DNA from: Cycas panzhihuaensis
Lineage: Eukaryota > Cycadophyta
NCBI GenBank assembly: GCA_023213395.1
Contig: CM041465.1
Coordinates: forward strand, 210,373,741 to 210,437,740
Direction: 5' to 3'
DNA: 64,000 nt
Below are positions 1 to 10,915 of this stretch, in pieces. The notes below the pieces were generated by a model, which saw nothing but the letters and a program-made list of their open reading frames with translations, ran no database searches and was not told the DNA's origin. Positions within the stretch are counted from its first letter, which is position 1; the number at the start of each line of letters is the position of its first letter. Made by a program: the position numbers and the translations under genes.

Positions 1-2032
1 GATGTTAGCCATTTGAAAGTGTTTGGCAATCAAGCATTTGTTCACATACCAGACAAAAAAAAGAATAAAACTTGATTCAAAAAGCTTGGAATGCATTATG
101 GTTGCCTAAAACAAAAATTCCAAAGCCTACAAATGCATAGATCTCAAGATAAACAAAATATATGTAAGTTGGGATGTCATCTTTAACAAAGAAGATAAAG
201 AAGAGGATACAAACTAGATCCAAGTCATAGAACAAACTCCTTAGGTATCTTCTCCATACACTCTTCTTCCTGCAAAGGAAGAATCTAGCATAACTTCAAA
301 GGATATCTCAGAAGAAACCACTTCGCCTCAACCCTCTCATAGTGATTCCACTCCAGAAGATGAAGAATCTGAACAATCGAGGACAGATGGACCACAAAAG
401 GAAAAGAGGGTCCCCAAATGGTACCTCAAGACCATTGAAGAAGGAAAAGGGGAGATACTTCCTCACAGAACAAGGAGTCAAAAACATAGAGCCTTGATCA
501 ATCAAGTGGAGCCACAATCATATATTGAAGCAAAGGAGCACATTGAATGGAGGAAAGCCATGGATTCTGAACCAGACTCTATAATCAAAAACCAGACCTG
601 GGAACTGGTTAAACTGCCTCTCAATAAGCCTGTTGTAAATTGTAAATGGATCTGCAAAATCAAGGAACGAGCCAATAGAAAGATAGAAAAATATAAAGCA
701 AGACTAGTTGCAACAGGCTACACACAAACAATAGGAGTGGATTATGAAGAAACTTTCTCACCTATGGCTAAACTAAATACGTCGAGACCAGTAATAGCTC
801 TGGCAGCACAAAAGAACTAGAAGATATACCAACTAGATGTCAAAAGTGCCTTTTTGAACGACAAAATAGAAGAAGAAATCTACGTGTCATAACTTGAGGG
901 TTACATCAAACAAGGACAAGAACACCTGATCTGCAAATTGAAAAAGGCACTATATGGTCTAAAACAGGCCCCTCATGCCTGGTATGCAAAATTGGATAAC
1001 CATCTTTGCAAGAATGGTTTTCATAGGAGTAGCTCAGACTCAAGTCTATATGTAAAAAACATAAATGGTGCAATCACCATAATAGTAGTATATGTTGACG
1101 ATATGATCCTCACCAGTGATGGCGAGGAATCAATATCTGGCATAGGGAGTCAATTGGAGAGCAAGTTTGAGATGACTGACCTAGGACTTCTCAATTACTA
1201 TTTGGGCATCCAAGTTGATCAACAAAGCAACTCAATCACCTTGTGCCAAAGCAAATATATTAAACATTTGCTAGCTAAGTTCCATATGGACAAATGCAAT
1301 CCATGTTCCACTCCCATGGAAGTAAACTGTAACTTGACTCCAGATGAAAAAGAATCTTGTGTGGATGCCACTCTGTACAGACAACTTGTAAGAAGTCTCA
1401 TCTATCTCATAGCAACTAGACCTGATATTTCATATGTTGTAGGTCTAATATCAAGATACATGCATGAGCCTAGAACAAAGCATTGCAATGCTGCAAAGAA
1501 GATTTTGAGATATCTAAAGGGAACGACATAATTGAAATTGATGTTTCCAAAAGGAAAATCTCATCAGCTGACAGGTTTCTGTGATTCAAACTGGGTAGGT
1601 GATAAGGAACAAAGGAAATCAACCAGTGGGCATTACTTCTTTCTAGGCTCAGCACCAATCTCCTGGAGCATCAAAAAACAACTAACTGTGGCACTATCAT
1701 CTACAGAGGCAGAATACAAATCAACAGTTAGTGTAACTGCTGAATCAATATGGCTAAGACAACTCCTGAATGATCTGAAGGAACCTCAAAAGGGAGCAAC
1801 TACACTTCACTGTGACAATCAGAGTGCCATCAAGCTTACCAAAAATCTAGTACTTCATGCCAGGACCAAGCACATCGAAGTACACCATCATTTTATTCAA
1901 GAAAAAGTTCAAAACAAGGAGATAGATCTTGTTTATTGTCCAATAGGTGATCAAGTGGCTGATATATTGACAAAGCCTCTAGGAAAAGACAGATTCAAAT
2001 TTCTTAGAGACAAAATAGGGTTAAAAGGATAA
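1..2032 (+). pseudogene. Element A pol: integrase end, reverse transcriptase and RNase H (broken)
   Basis: This is the 3' part of a copia gag-pol polyprotein, which copies element RNA into DNA in cytoplasmic particles. The first 25 or so codons read VSHLKVFGNQAFVHIPDKKK, typical of the integrase-to-RT linker, and the frame then shifts. Reverse transcriptase runs from about 494 to 1530 with the catalytic YVDD box intact at 1091-1102 and [12 protein letters not shown] before it. RNase H follows from 1532, with CDSNW, SSTEAEY, DNQSAI and HARTKHIEVHHHFI, ending LTKPLGKDR. The frame carries in-frame stops at 818-820, 890-892 and 1529-1531, so no full protein can be made. The homology is certain; only lineage is open. 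Confidence 0.93.
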
Positions 2033-2047
2033 AACATTAAGAGAGGG

Positions 2048-2245
2048 TGTTGGAATGTAATGTTTTATCTAGGGTCTTTAGATAAAGTTCTATGGTTCTA
2101 ACCGAAGGACATGTGTCATTATGTAATGTGTCGGTTACAAGTTAGTTCAAAGGGGGTTATAAAACCCTAATTGTATTTATACTCTTGTACTCTCAATAAT
2201 AATCATCAAGCATTCTTCATCTATCATTGAGGTATCAATCCAACA
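2048..2245 (+). repeat. Element A 3' LTR
   Basis: The LTR begins TGTTGGAATG and ends CAATCCAACA, giving TGTTGG/CCAACA inverted tips. It is preceded by the purine tract AAGAGAGGG (2039-2047). A TATA-like TTATAAAA lies near 2157. At 198 bp it is the shortest LTR here apart from the TRIM. The partner 5' LTR is outside the window. Confidence 0.88.
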
Positions 2246-2248
2246 ATT

Positions 2249-4130
2249 ATGACCTTCACCCCCATTCTCGCCACGCCTAACTTTTCCCAACCCTTCCAAC
2301 TGGAATGTGATGCTTCACGATATGGCGTAGGTGCTATTCTCATGCAAAATTTCCACCCAATAGCATTTGAAAGTAGCAAACTTAAAGAGCATGAATGCCA
2401 TTTATCAACTTACTAAAAAGAAATGCGAGCTATTCTACATGCTACCAATAAGTGGCAATAGTAACTTTTGGGCTCCCGTTTCACCATCCTCATAGACCAC
2501 CATAGCCTATGTCGCTTTTTAGATCAACTAGTCCTATCAGAGGAACAAGCTAAATGGATTGACCGTCTACAAGTTTTTGACTTCTCCATTGAATACAAAA
2601 AAGGCAAAGAGAACATTGTTGTCGATGCCCTTTCCCGCATTCCCTTAGAGCCACCCACTAATGACCCTAGTATTCATGCCATCTCCAAACCTAAGCTGCT
2701 ATGGCTAAGTAGACTGGCGGCAGAGAATCTCTTCCATCCAAATTTTGACAAATGGGCATCCAAAGCTCACACCCACAAATATTGGTCTTTCCATAATTCT
2801 CAACTTTTATACAGAAACTGAATTTTTGTTCACCCCGCCTCCTCATTCATTCCTCAAAAATTGACCAAATACCACTCCACCCCCATTGGCAGTCACTCTG
2901 GCTTCAACAAAATGTATAGACAAATTCAATCTGACTTTTCTTAGCCCAATATGAAATCTACCATCCTCTTATTTGTCTTTGAATGCAATACTTGTTAGAG
3001 GCATAAGGTTGATACAAAAGCTCAACCTGACCTCCTCCGAGCTTTGAATATAGCTCAGGGTAAATGGTAGGATATTGCTATGGATTTCATCACTGGGTTA
3101 CCATTTTCCTTTGAGTTCGACTCGATATGGGTTGTCATCAATAGACTCACCAAGTATGCATATTTCTTATCCATTCACACTTCGTATAAAGTTTCCCACC
3201 TCGCCGATCTTTACATCCATTTGATTTTTTGTCTCCATGGCTTCCCATCATCGATATTTTGTGAACAAGACCTGAAATTCATGAGCACATTTTTGGTAAG
3301 AACTCTTTCAGGGATTGGGGACCTCATTTAACATGAGCTTAGCTTACCATCTACAAATCGATGGTCAATCTAAAGTTCTAAACAAGACGTTAGAAACATA
3401 TTTAAGATGCTTTGTATCAGAACATTAGCATAAATAGACTTCATGGCTAGCTCTTGCTGAATACTAGTTCAACTCTTCACACCACTGAACAATTGGCATG
3501 TCACCCTTCATGGCCTTCTATGGATACCTGGCCCCATCTCACCACACTCTTGCCACTAATCTCTATAATGTTGCAATCCAACAAAAACTCCAAGACATGG
3601 ACCAGATCTTGCATACACTTAAGCAAAACCTTGCAATAGCCCAAAATCGCATGAAACAACTCGCTGACCACTGTTGTTATGATTGATCATTTGACGTGGG
3701 TGATTTTGTGTTCCTTCAACTTCAAACCTATAAGCAACAGTCCCTCAAACATTATAAAAACCAAAAGCTAAGCCTCTATTATTATGGACCTTACAATGTC
3801 CTTCAATGAATTGGTGAACTCACATACGCACTCAAACTTCCTCCCTATACAAAAATCTACAATGTATTCTATGTCTCATGCTTGAAAATGACCCTAGGCA
3901 AAAACACAGTACTTCAATCTACCTTGCCAATCTTGGATGAAGAACAACACCTCACTGTCTTACCTGACCGTCTTCTTGATAGCCACCAACGTCGCCTTCA
4001 AAACAAGACAATTTTTAAGTACTTGGTATAGTGGGCTTGTTGTCTACTAGATGAAGCTACATGGGAATTCATCAAATTTGTTAAGCAACATTCCCATCTT
4101 TTACTTGGCTTCGAAGACTCAACATCTTAG
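2249..4130 (+). pseudogene. Element B pol: RNase H, integrase and chromodomain (broken)
   Basis: The frame starts in mid-polyprotein with FQLECDASRYGVGAILMQ, a Ty3 RNase H start, and runs to the typical RNase H end YKKGKENIVVDALSRI (about 2597-2643). The integrase core appears at 3080 (MDFITGLPFSFEFDSIWVVI), with the later HLQIDGQSK segment and MSPFMAFYGYLAP from 3498 in another frame. The C-terminal part carries a GPY-like segment (YYGPYNVLQ, about 3781) and a chromodomain ending DEATWEF near 4045-4075, which in chromoviruses steers integration to particular chromatin. Stops near 2414 and 2459 and frameshifts around 3330 and 3470 destroy it. Confidence 0.88.
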
Positions 4131-4141
4131 GGGAGGGAACC

Positions 4142-4495
4142 TGTTACATGACAGCTTGGCACCAGGCAAAAATGGTTAAGCTAATACTTTGCTAAGGATA
4201 CTTGGTTGGTTGGTGTTGGCCATTAATCTCCGTGTATGAGCCACTTATGTTTGCCAATAGGAATTGAGGTTGTTTTCCCGCCAACTGTAGCTTGTGCAAA
4301 GGGGCCTCTCTTGCCTATTTAAAGCCCACTTATTGTAAAAAGGTTGTTGAATTTTATGTTATTTCGGTGGTTGTACTTTGGTACCCCCTTTTTTGTGATC
4401 TTTGTGCTCTCTTGGTGAACTTGTGTCCCCTTTCCTTGTAATTAGCTCTTCAAGTGATAATCAAGTGCTGCCAATTTTGCCCAATATCTATGTAC
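4142..4495 (+). repeat. Element B 3' LTR, right end unclear
   Basis: The LTR starts TGTTACATGACAG straight after the purine tract AGGGGAGGGAAC (4129-4140) and has a TATA-like CTATTTAAAG near 4316. I cannot place its end: the sequence grades into minus-strand copia C between about 4480 and 4505, close to a directly repeated TATGTACTTT. It is probably cut by the deletion that removed C's 3' end. Confidence 0.65.
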
Positions 4496-4504
4496 TTTCT
4501 ATGT

Positions 4505-7399
4505 ACTTTTGCTTATGTTGGAGAATCATTGAAGTAAGATTGTTCTAGGTTGCTTCTTGAAACTCCATGAGATAGCAACTGACCCAAGGTTAAAACAATA
4601 ACCAAGGTTGATTTTTAGCGATCTTAGCAACTTGTCTAATTAGAGTCTAAGAACACGTCCAAAGTGAAGTCCTCATTATGTGTGTACTATAAGCCATGTT
4701 GCAATGTGCCTTTCAAGTATCCAAGTATACATTTTATAGCATTCCAATGTCTTTGATTTGGTTGAGACATGTATCAAAAATAGATTCCAATTGCATAATA
4801 TATGTCAGGTCTAGTGTTAGTCAAATAAATGAGACTACCTACTGTTTTCTTGTAAAGAGTGGAATCAACTGGTTTTGCATCCTTATCAAGTGATAGTTTA
4901 GTGTTTGTTTCCATCGGTGTAGATGTAGGTTTGCAATCTTCCATTCTAAATCACTGAAAAATATCTTAAATGTATTTAGCTTGAGAAATGAAGATGTTGC
5001 CTAGTTGTTGCCACACCTCCATGCCTAGAAAGTAGTGAAGAATTCCAAGGTCTGTCATCTCCAGGCTTCTTTTTAGATCTCTTTGGAAACTCTCAATCAT
5101 TGCAGTATCACTTCCAGTGATAATTAAGTCATTGACATATAACATGACAAAGGTCATATGCTAGTTCTGAACTTTTATGTGCAAATTCGGATCTAATGAG
5201 GATTGATGAAATCCATGTATCACAAAGTAGTCATTGATTTTAGAATACCATATATGCATTGCTTACTTCAAGCCATACAACACCTTTTTAAGGCGACAAA
5301 CCATATGTTCCTTGTCGTGCTCTATATAACCAAGAAGTTGCTTCAAGTATACCTCCTCTGTAAGATCACTATTTAGAAAGGCACTTTTAACATCCAACTA
5401 TTAAATAGGCCATTTTTATTGAGCTACTAAGGCCATTACAAGTCTGACAGTATTCATGTTTACTATAGGTGCAAGGTTTAATCATAATCAATGCCTTCTT
5501 TTTATTTAAATCCCTTTGCCACTAGTTGAACTTTGTGTCATTTGATTGAACCATCAAACTGAAATTTAGTTTTATACATCCATTTACAACTTATTGCCTA
5601 TTTACATTCAGGTAATTCAATCAAACCCCAAGTTCCATTCTTTTGAATAGAATGGATCTCATCATTCATAACAACTTTCCACTTTTGTTCCTTGCATGCC
5701 TCCTCAAAAGTGGAAGGCTCATCAATAGCTAGCACTTCAACCATAAGTGCATAATTTACATTCTGTTGCTACATTTTACATGGATATTTTGCTTCTATCC
5801 TTTGCACAACAACAATAGTATGTAGGTACCATTTTGGTAATTTCTTCATTGTTGTAGTGGTCACCTCGATATCTTTAGCCTACAAACATTGTTCAATGTT
5901 AGAAGGATTGTTAGGATCTAGTGGAGGAGCTAGAAAAGTGGATGGAGCTAAAGTAGATGACAAAGGTGAAACAAGTGCAAATGAGGTACATGGTGTTGAC
6001 GATGTTGAGGGAAGGAAATCCTAAATAATTGCCTTGCCGTTATCAAGAGGAATATGAATAGAGGTAAAATCCATTTCCTCATTATCCTTAGCAAAGATTA
6101 CATCTCTAGTTATATGTGCCTTTTCTAATGGGGTCATATACCCAATATGCTTTACTAGAAGATGCATTTTAAGTTGTTATCATCAAGTTTATGTCTTTGT
6201 TGTTGGAGAATGTGCATGTAGACTATTCACCCAAGGGTGCAAAGATGGCTGATGGTAGGTTTTCCACTAGTCCAAACCTCCTCAGGTGTCATATCCTAGA
6301 CCACAATTGTGGAGCTTCTATTTGCAGCATAGACAAAGGTTTGAGTTACTTTTGCCCAATATGACTGCAAGAGGCCTTTTGTGTGCATCAAGTGTCCTAT
6401 TCATCCTTTTAGCTACACCATTTTGTTGTGGCATATAAGGAGTAGTAAGTTGATGTTTGATGCCATTATCAATGTGAAATTGGTTAAATTCTTTAGATGT
6501 GAATTCGCCACCGATGTCAGATCGTAGAATCCTTATTTGCATATCCAACTCCTCATCTATAGCAAGTTTGAATTCTTTGAACTTTGAGAATGCTTATGAT
6601 TTGTGTTTCATACAATATATCCAAACCTTGTGTGAGAAGTCATCAATGAAGGTGAGGAAGAAGAATGCTCCATCAAGAGCTTGTGTAGACATAAGTCCAC
6701 AAATGTTTGTGTGTACCTACTGCAATAACTATTTTGCCCTCCATGCTTTACCTTTTTGAAAAGGTTCTCTATGTTGTTTCCCCATAATACAGTCTTCACA
6801 TAGGCATTCACTTGACGAAATCTTAGGTAAGTTGAACACCATGTCTTTTCTAAATATCAATTTGATGTTCTCTAGGTTTAAGTTACCTAGTATGTCATGT
6901 CATAATTTTTTTTAGAAAGTGACTGTGAGATGTAGGCCTATCATTTGCCAAGTGTTGCATCCAATTTATAAAATCCATGGTTCTCATGACCAATAGCAAC
7001 AACTCAGTATTTTCTATCACTTATTATACATTTTCTATTTTTAATTGTCGTGGCCTTGATAGTGACCTTTATATGCCCCCCTTTGATTTCCACAACCTCC
7101 TCCTTAGTATGTACCTCGATTTGGTCTTTGTGGGGGTTGTTGTTGTTGTTGTTGCTATTGCATGTCGTCTTGATTCTTTCTACATTTAGGTTGTATGTAG
7201 CCAACCTTGCCATAATAATGACAAACAACAGAATTGGATTTGGAAGCATTCATGTTTAAATTGCCAAATTTTTCCTGAAAGTTCTACTTGGGGGCCATGG
7301 GTTGCTTGCTTTTGTGCTTTGCAATGAAAGCATTGGAAGTTGTCCCTTTATCTTGACGAGAGTAGACTCCCTTTTCTCGTCTCAAAAGACTTTCTAGTT
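4505..7399 (-). pseudogene. Element C pol: integrase, reverse transcriptase, RNase H; protease missing
   Basis: Read leftward from 7399 this is copia pol. A Gag zinc knuckle lies near 7190-7225 (CHYYGKVG, where a canonical copia knuckle has Cys in place of the second Tyr). An Asn-rich stretch (7130-7150) follows, then the integrase core with ILRSDIGGEFTS and QQNGVAKRMNRTLD (6318-6548). Reverse transcriptase (about 4966-5700) has YVND at 5128-5139, so the first catalytic Asp of YVDD has become Asn. RNase H is recognisable to about 4505, where it stops before its usual end. Compared with D, the aspartic protease segment is absent: the frame goes from the Gag tail to KNRKCIISD. Many stops make it non-functional. 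Confidence 0.85.
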
Positions 7400-7404
7400 G
7401 AGTG

Positions 7405-7918
7405 TGTTAAACCTTATTTTTACATGTTAAGCATGTACTTTATTTACTTTATTCTTTCATTCATTATTTGTACTTCATGGGGTGACTTATCACTTAAGTG
7501 ATAAACTATACACCCACATTCTTCCTAGTGACATAACATTGTAACTAAGGGGTCAAATGGACCCTCATGCATCTTTGCTCTCTTGAGAGCCCAAAAGGAC
7601 ACATGTCCTTCATGCATGACATGCAAGACATGCATTGCATGTAGCTTGGATGTTTGCCACTTGTCAAACATCCAATCTTTGTCAGGTGACCTCGATTCTC
7701 AGATATTGAAACCTCTCCTCATGTCTCACATGCAGAGTTGGAGTGTAATGTTATGCTATCAGTTTGCTAATCAACTGGTATTCCTTTCAAGTAGGACTAA
7801 TTCCTTTTCCTCATACTTTAGTATCATCTTGCTCCTTTGATCTTGGTCTTGCTTATCTATTTACTTCATTCCCTTGTTAGTTATGCTCTTATCTATTTAC
7901 TTCATTCCCTTCTCAACA
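7405..7918 (+). repeat. Element D 5' LTR (514 bp)
   Basis: It runs from TGTTAAACC to TTCTCAACA. It is 55 bp shorter than the 3' LTR because its last part differs: after TTATGCTCTTA it repeats the upstream block TCTATTTACTTCATTCCC, whereas the 3' LTR has about 70 bp of other sequence there. Elsewhere the two LTRs align closely. This mismatch points to template switching or a later gene-conversion-like event. Confidence 0.92.
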
Positions 7919-7920
7919 TT

Positions 7921-7932
7921 TGGTATCAGAGC
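7921..7932 (+). other. Element D primer binding site
   Basis: TGGTATCAGAGC is complementary to the 3' end of plant initiator tRNA-Met. It lies two bases (TT) after the 5' LTR and is where minus-strand DNA synthesis would start. Confidence 0.93.
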
Positions 7933-9895
7933 TAGAGGAGACTAGTTCCCTCTGTTCTGATTTCTTCTTCAAGGGAGACTTAGAGTGGATTTTACAAACC
8001 CTTGGTGACGACCTTTACTCTCCAAAGGCGATCCAAGGATTGTTTAAACTTACCACTGTAGATCAAGACTTTTCTAGAGTATTCTAAAGGTTGGAACTCA
8101 TCATACACTAATCTGAAATCTTTTTTAGACCTTCATCAGAGGTTTTGAGCCGGTTTATTCACGTTTTCTTGTATTTTTTTACTAAAATTGGACTTTTCAG
8201 TTGGTTCTTCTTGCAGATCAAGGTGTTGGAGTATTATGATGGTGTTTAAATCTCACTAACTGAGATTATCTCAAGCTACGGACTTCCTGCAGGCTGTGAT
8301 TTAATTCTGGGCATTTTTTAGCCCTCAAACCCCGCTTAGAGAGTTCAAATTTCTCATGCACACTTGTTCGAGTGTCCTGCTGATCTGGAAAAGTCTACAC
8401 ACTCCTTAGTGGGCTCCACAGATAGTTCACAAAGAAGAAATGAGAGTTAAAGCTATTGTACGACTAATTTCATCTCTCTCCAACTTTGTGCCCAGTTTTG
8501 CCTTTACATTGTTTGTTCTCTTTCCACAGGCAACAAAGAGAGCTCAAATCAGAGATACATCTCCGTACTCAGTCTGCGAGCTTGCCTTTCGAAACTCATC
8601 TCGATCTGTGAAAGTCTATGCTGAGTTCTAACCACCTGTGTGAAAGTCTATGCTGAGTTCTAACCACCTGTGTGATTCAGAAATCTGCCCGAACTGCTGT
8701 TCGACGAATTCACTATTTTTTTGAAAATTTTCAAAAGTAACTTTATCAAATGAATTTTAGATTATATTTTTAAGAATATTCTTTTGAATATTCTCTTTTT
8801 CATAAACTTTTATATTCCAAAGTTTCATATTAAGTCACTTTAAATCACTAAAATTCACCTTTTCTAAGTCAAATTCAGTATTTTTTCAGTGATTTTTCAG
8901 TCTTTTGACATCATTAATCTCACTTGAGTGTCAAAAAGACTAAGTCAAGTATTTTTTTGTGATTTTTTCATTAAAAAAAGTGATTTTTTAAGGCACCTTG
9001 CATGGTGACCTATTGCCCTTAGTCACAAAAAAGGGCTCAAGAACACTTTTACTTAATAAAATCACTTTATTTTGTTGATTGTTGGGACTATTTTAAAATC
9101 CCAACACTTGGTGCTTTGTGTCTTCATTTCTCAAGTGTTCTTCTTCTCTTCAATCTAGAGCATTAAAAGGAACCCATTTGTAATTTTCATCACAAGGCTT
9201 TGCTTTTCTTCATTGAGTACTTAGCATTTTTTCAAGTGCTTACTTTCTCAAAACTCATTGTACTCGAGGATATTTTTTCTTAGATTTATATAGCACTATT
9301 TCACTTCACAAAGTGCTCTTGTAACAACACTTCTAAGTGTTCATTTAATGTACTAGATTACTTCTTTTGAAGCCCTTTCATTGTAAGCTTAATCAAGCAT
9401 CTTTCATAAGTACATCATCCAAGTAAAATAAATCCTAAGTCCACTTTAATCTTCGAAAAAGTGACTTTAAAATCTTGTTGGAGAGGCCTGAGAAAGGTTC
9501 AAACCTTGCCTCTAAAATAACTTTAAGTTTGGTGCATTCCCTAGGGGACCAACCGACCATATGGTTAGTCCACGACAATTAACGTTATTTGAGGGAAAGG
9601 AGGTTCGAAAAGGGTGTTATTAGGGCTGTGAATCCCAGAGAAAGCATGGTATGTCCATGCAGATCAACCCTACCTGCCTTGTCCTAAATTTGGCTTGGTC
9701 AATTGTTGGATCTCTTCTATAAATCAGAGTTGGACCAACTCTTTTGCCTAGTCCTCCACCCCTCATCACTCCATTCAGTTTTTGGATGTTCTAGTAAGAT
9801 CAGGACTGTTGGTTTTGTTAGAAGGTGGAACTTAAGCGACGAAAGCATTGAGTTTCCAAGTCATCTACTAGCTTCAAGCTCTTTACAACTTTAAC
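7933..9895 (+). other. Element D leader (about 2 kb, non-coding)
   Basis: No credible long frame is present. It contains a perfect tandem repeat of a 32-nt unit (8607-8638 and 8639-8670), AT-rich sequence with scattered AAGTGATTT-like words (8700-9120), and a block from about 9530 to 9895 that is strongly conserved in C and G. That block holds a predicted hairpin (9546-9571) and a TATA-like CTATAAATC near 9717. A short open stretch at 9703-9894 is also open in G but not in C, so I do not call it a gene. Confidence 0.75.
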
Positions 9896-10915
9896 ATGGT
9901 TGCTTTAAACATGCTTAATGCATGTACAATCAAATTGACAGGTCAAGAGAATTATCAAGATTGGAAGAGGCAAACACAAAACCTCTTAAAGATGAATGAA
10001 CTTTGGGGCTATGTTTCTAGCATAATTTCTTTACCTGAACCTATGGAAATTGATGGCGGTATTGTTAATCCTGATGCTGATTATGTTGCCACTTGGGAGG
10101 CCAAGGATGGAATACCCTTGGCATTTTTACATATGGTTATTGATGTGAATGTTGATCAAAACATTTCCAATGCTGAAACATCTAAGGAAGCTTGAGACAT
10201 TTTGTCCTCTTTGTATGAAAGGCGAGATGGAGCTCGCATTTTGTTGGTGAAAGCAAAACTTTATTCTATAAAGTATGTAAAGCCTATGTCAGCATTTCTT
10301 GCTTCTATTAAAGAAACCTGTACTGAATTGAATACTTTAGGCAAACCTGCTTCTAGGGATGAGCTTGTAACAACCACTATTTGAGCTTTACCTAAAGATT
10401 TCAATGGTTCATCTCATTTGTCACACAAGATGGCTCTCTTTCTGGTATGTCCTTCAATCAACTTAAGAGCTTATTACTTCAAGATGAGCAAATTTATGAC
10501 AAAGAAAATGATGATGGTGCATCTCCTTCAGGAGCATTCACAGCCAAGTTGAAAGCCAAACAAAATCCCAAACCTTTACTTACAAAATAGTTTGGGAATA
10601 TAAACATTGGCACCTCAAAAGCCAATGTCATTTGTCATTATTATGGCAAGGTTGGCCGCATAGCTCCTGATTGTCGAAAGAAGAAAGCCGACCTTCAGCG
10701 TACACATCAGCAACAACCACATCAACAACATCATAGGCAACAACAGCCTTGTCAGCAATTCTAGCAGTAACAACAACAACAACACTATCCCCCTCAACCA
10801 AATCGAGGTGCATATCGAGGAGCTCAAAAAGGAAGGGGGGGTTTCAGAGGTGGCAATCAATGCCACACAAATCAGTTTGCAGAAGAGGATAAGCTACTTT
10901 GTGCTTATCACACTT
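9896..10915 (+). pseudogene. Element D gag (copia UBN2-type) with zinc knuckle
   Basis: Gag forms the virus-like particle that packages element RNA. The start ATG at 9896 is chosen because G and C use the same position after the conserved leader block. The N-terminal part (MVALNMLNACTIKLTGQENY, then WKRQTQNLLKMNELWGYV) is the UBN2/copia Gag fold, followed by LYERRDGARILLVKAKLYSI and LNTLGKPASRDELVTTTI. A zinc knuckle lies near 10636-10680 but reads CHYYGKVGR, lacking the second Cys and the His of CX2CX4HX4C. A Gln/His-rich and Arg/Gly-rich tail follows (10690-10860). Stops near 10193 and 10381, plus later frame changes, break it. Confidence 0.9.

Larger units (their letters stand above)
1..2245 (+). 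mobile_element. Element A: Ty1/copia retrotransposon, 3' half
   Basis: The window opens inside a copia element read on the plus strand: end of the integrase region, reverse transcriptase, RNase H, a purine tract and a 198-bp 3' LTR. The 5' half lies outside the window. Directly after the LTR a Ty3/gypsy RNase H frame (B) begins in mid-domain, so A was probably inserted into B between B's reverse transcriptase and RNase H; the second target-site copy is out of view and cannot be compared. A is in a different copia family from C, D and G: its LTR is much shorter and starts TGTTGGAATG rather than TGTTAAACC. Confidence 0.9.
2246..4495 (+). mobile_element. Element B: Ty3/gypsy chromovirus 3' fragment
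   Basis: A plus-strand gypsy fragment holds RNase H, integrase, a chromodomain-like tail, a polypurine tract and the start of a 3' LTR. Its left edge is the A insertion. Its right edge is blurred: by about 4505 the sequence is clearly copia C on the minus strand. The right boundary is therefore approximate (about +/-20 bp). Confidence 0.82.

Noticed and set aside
7130-7180. GTTGTTGTTGTT-type microsatellite
   Set aside because: It encodes the Asn-rich stretch after the zinc knuckle on the minus strand of C; not an independent feature.
9703-9894. Small frame before gag in D, also open in G (58745-58975)
   Set aside because: The protein looks conserved, but the DNA is equally conserved and the frame is closed in C, so an untranslated signal explains it better.
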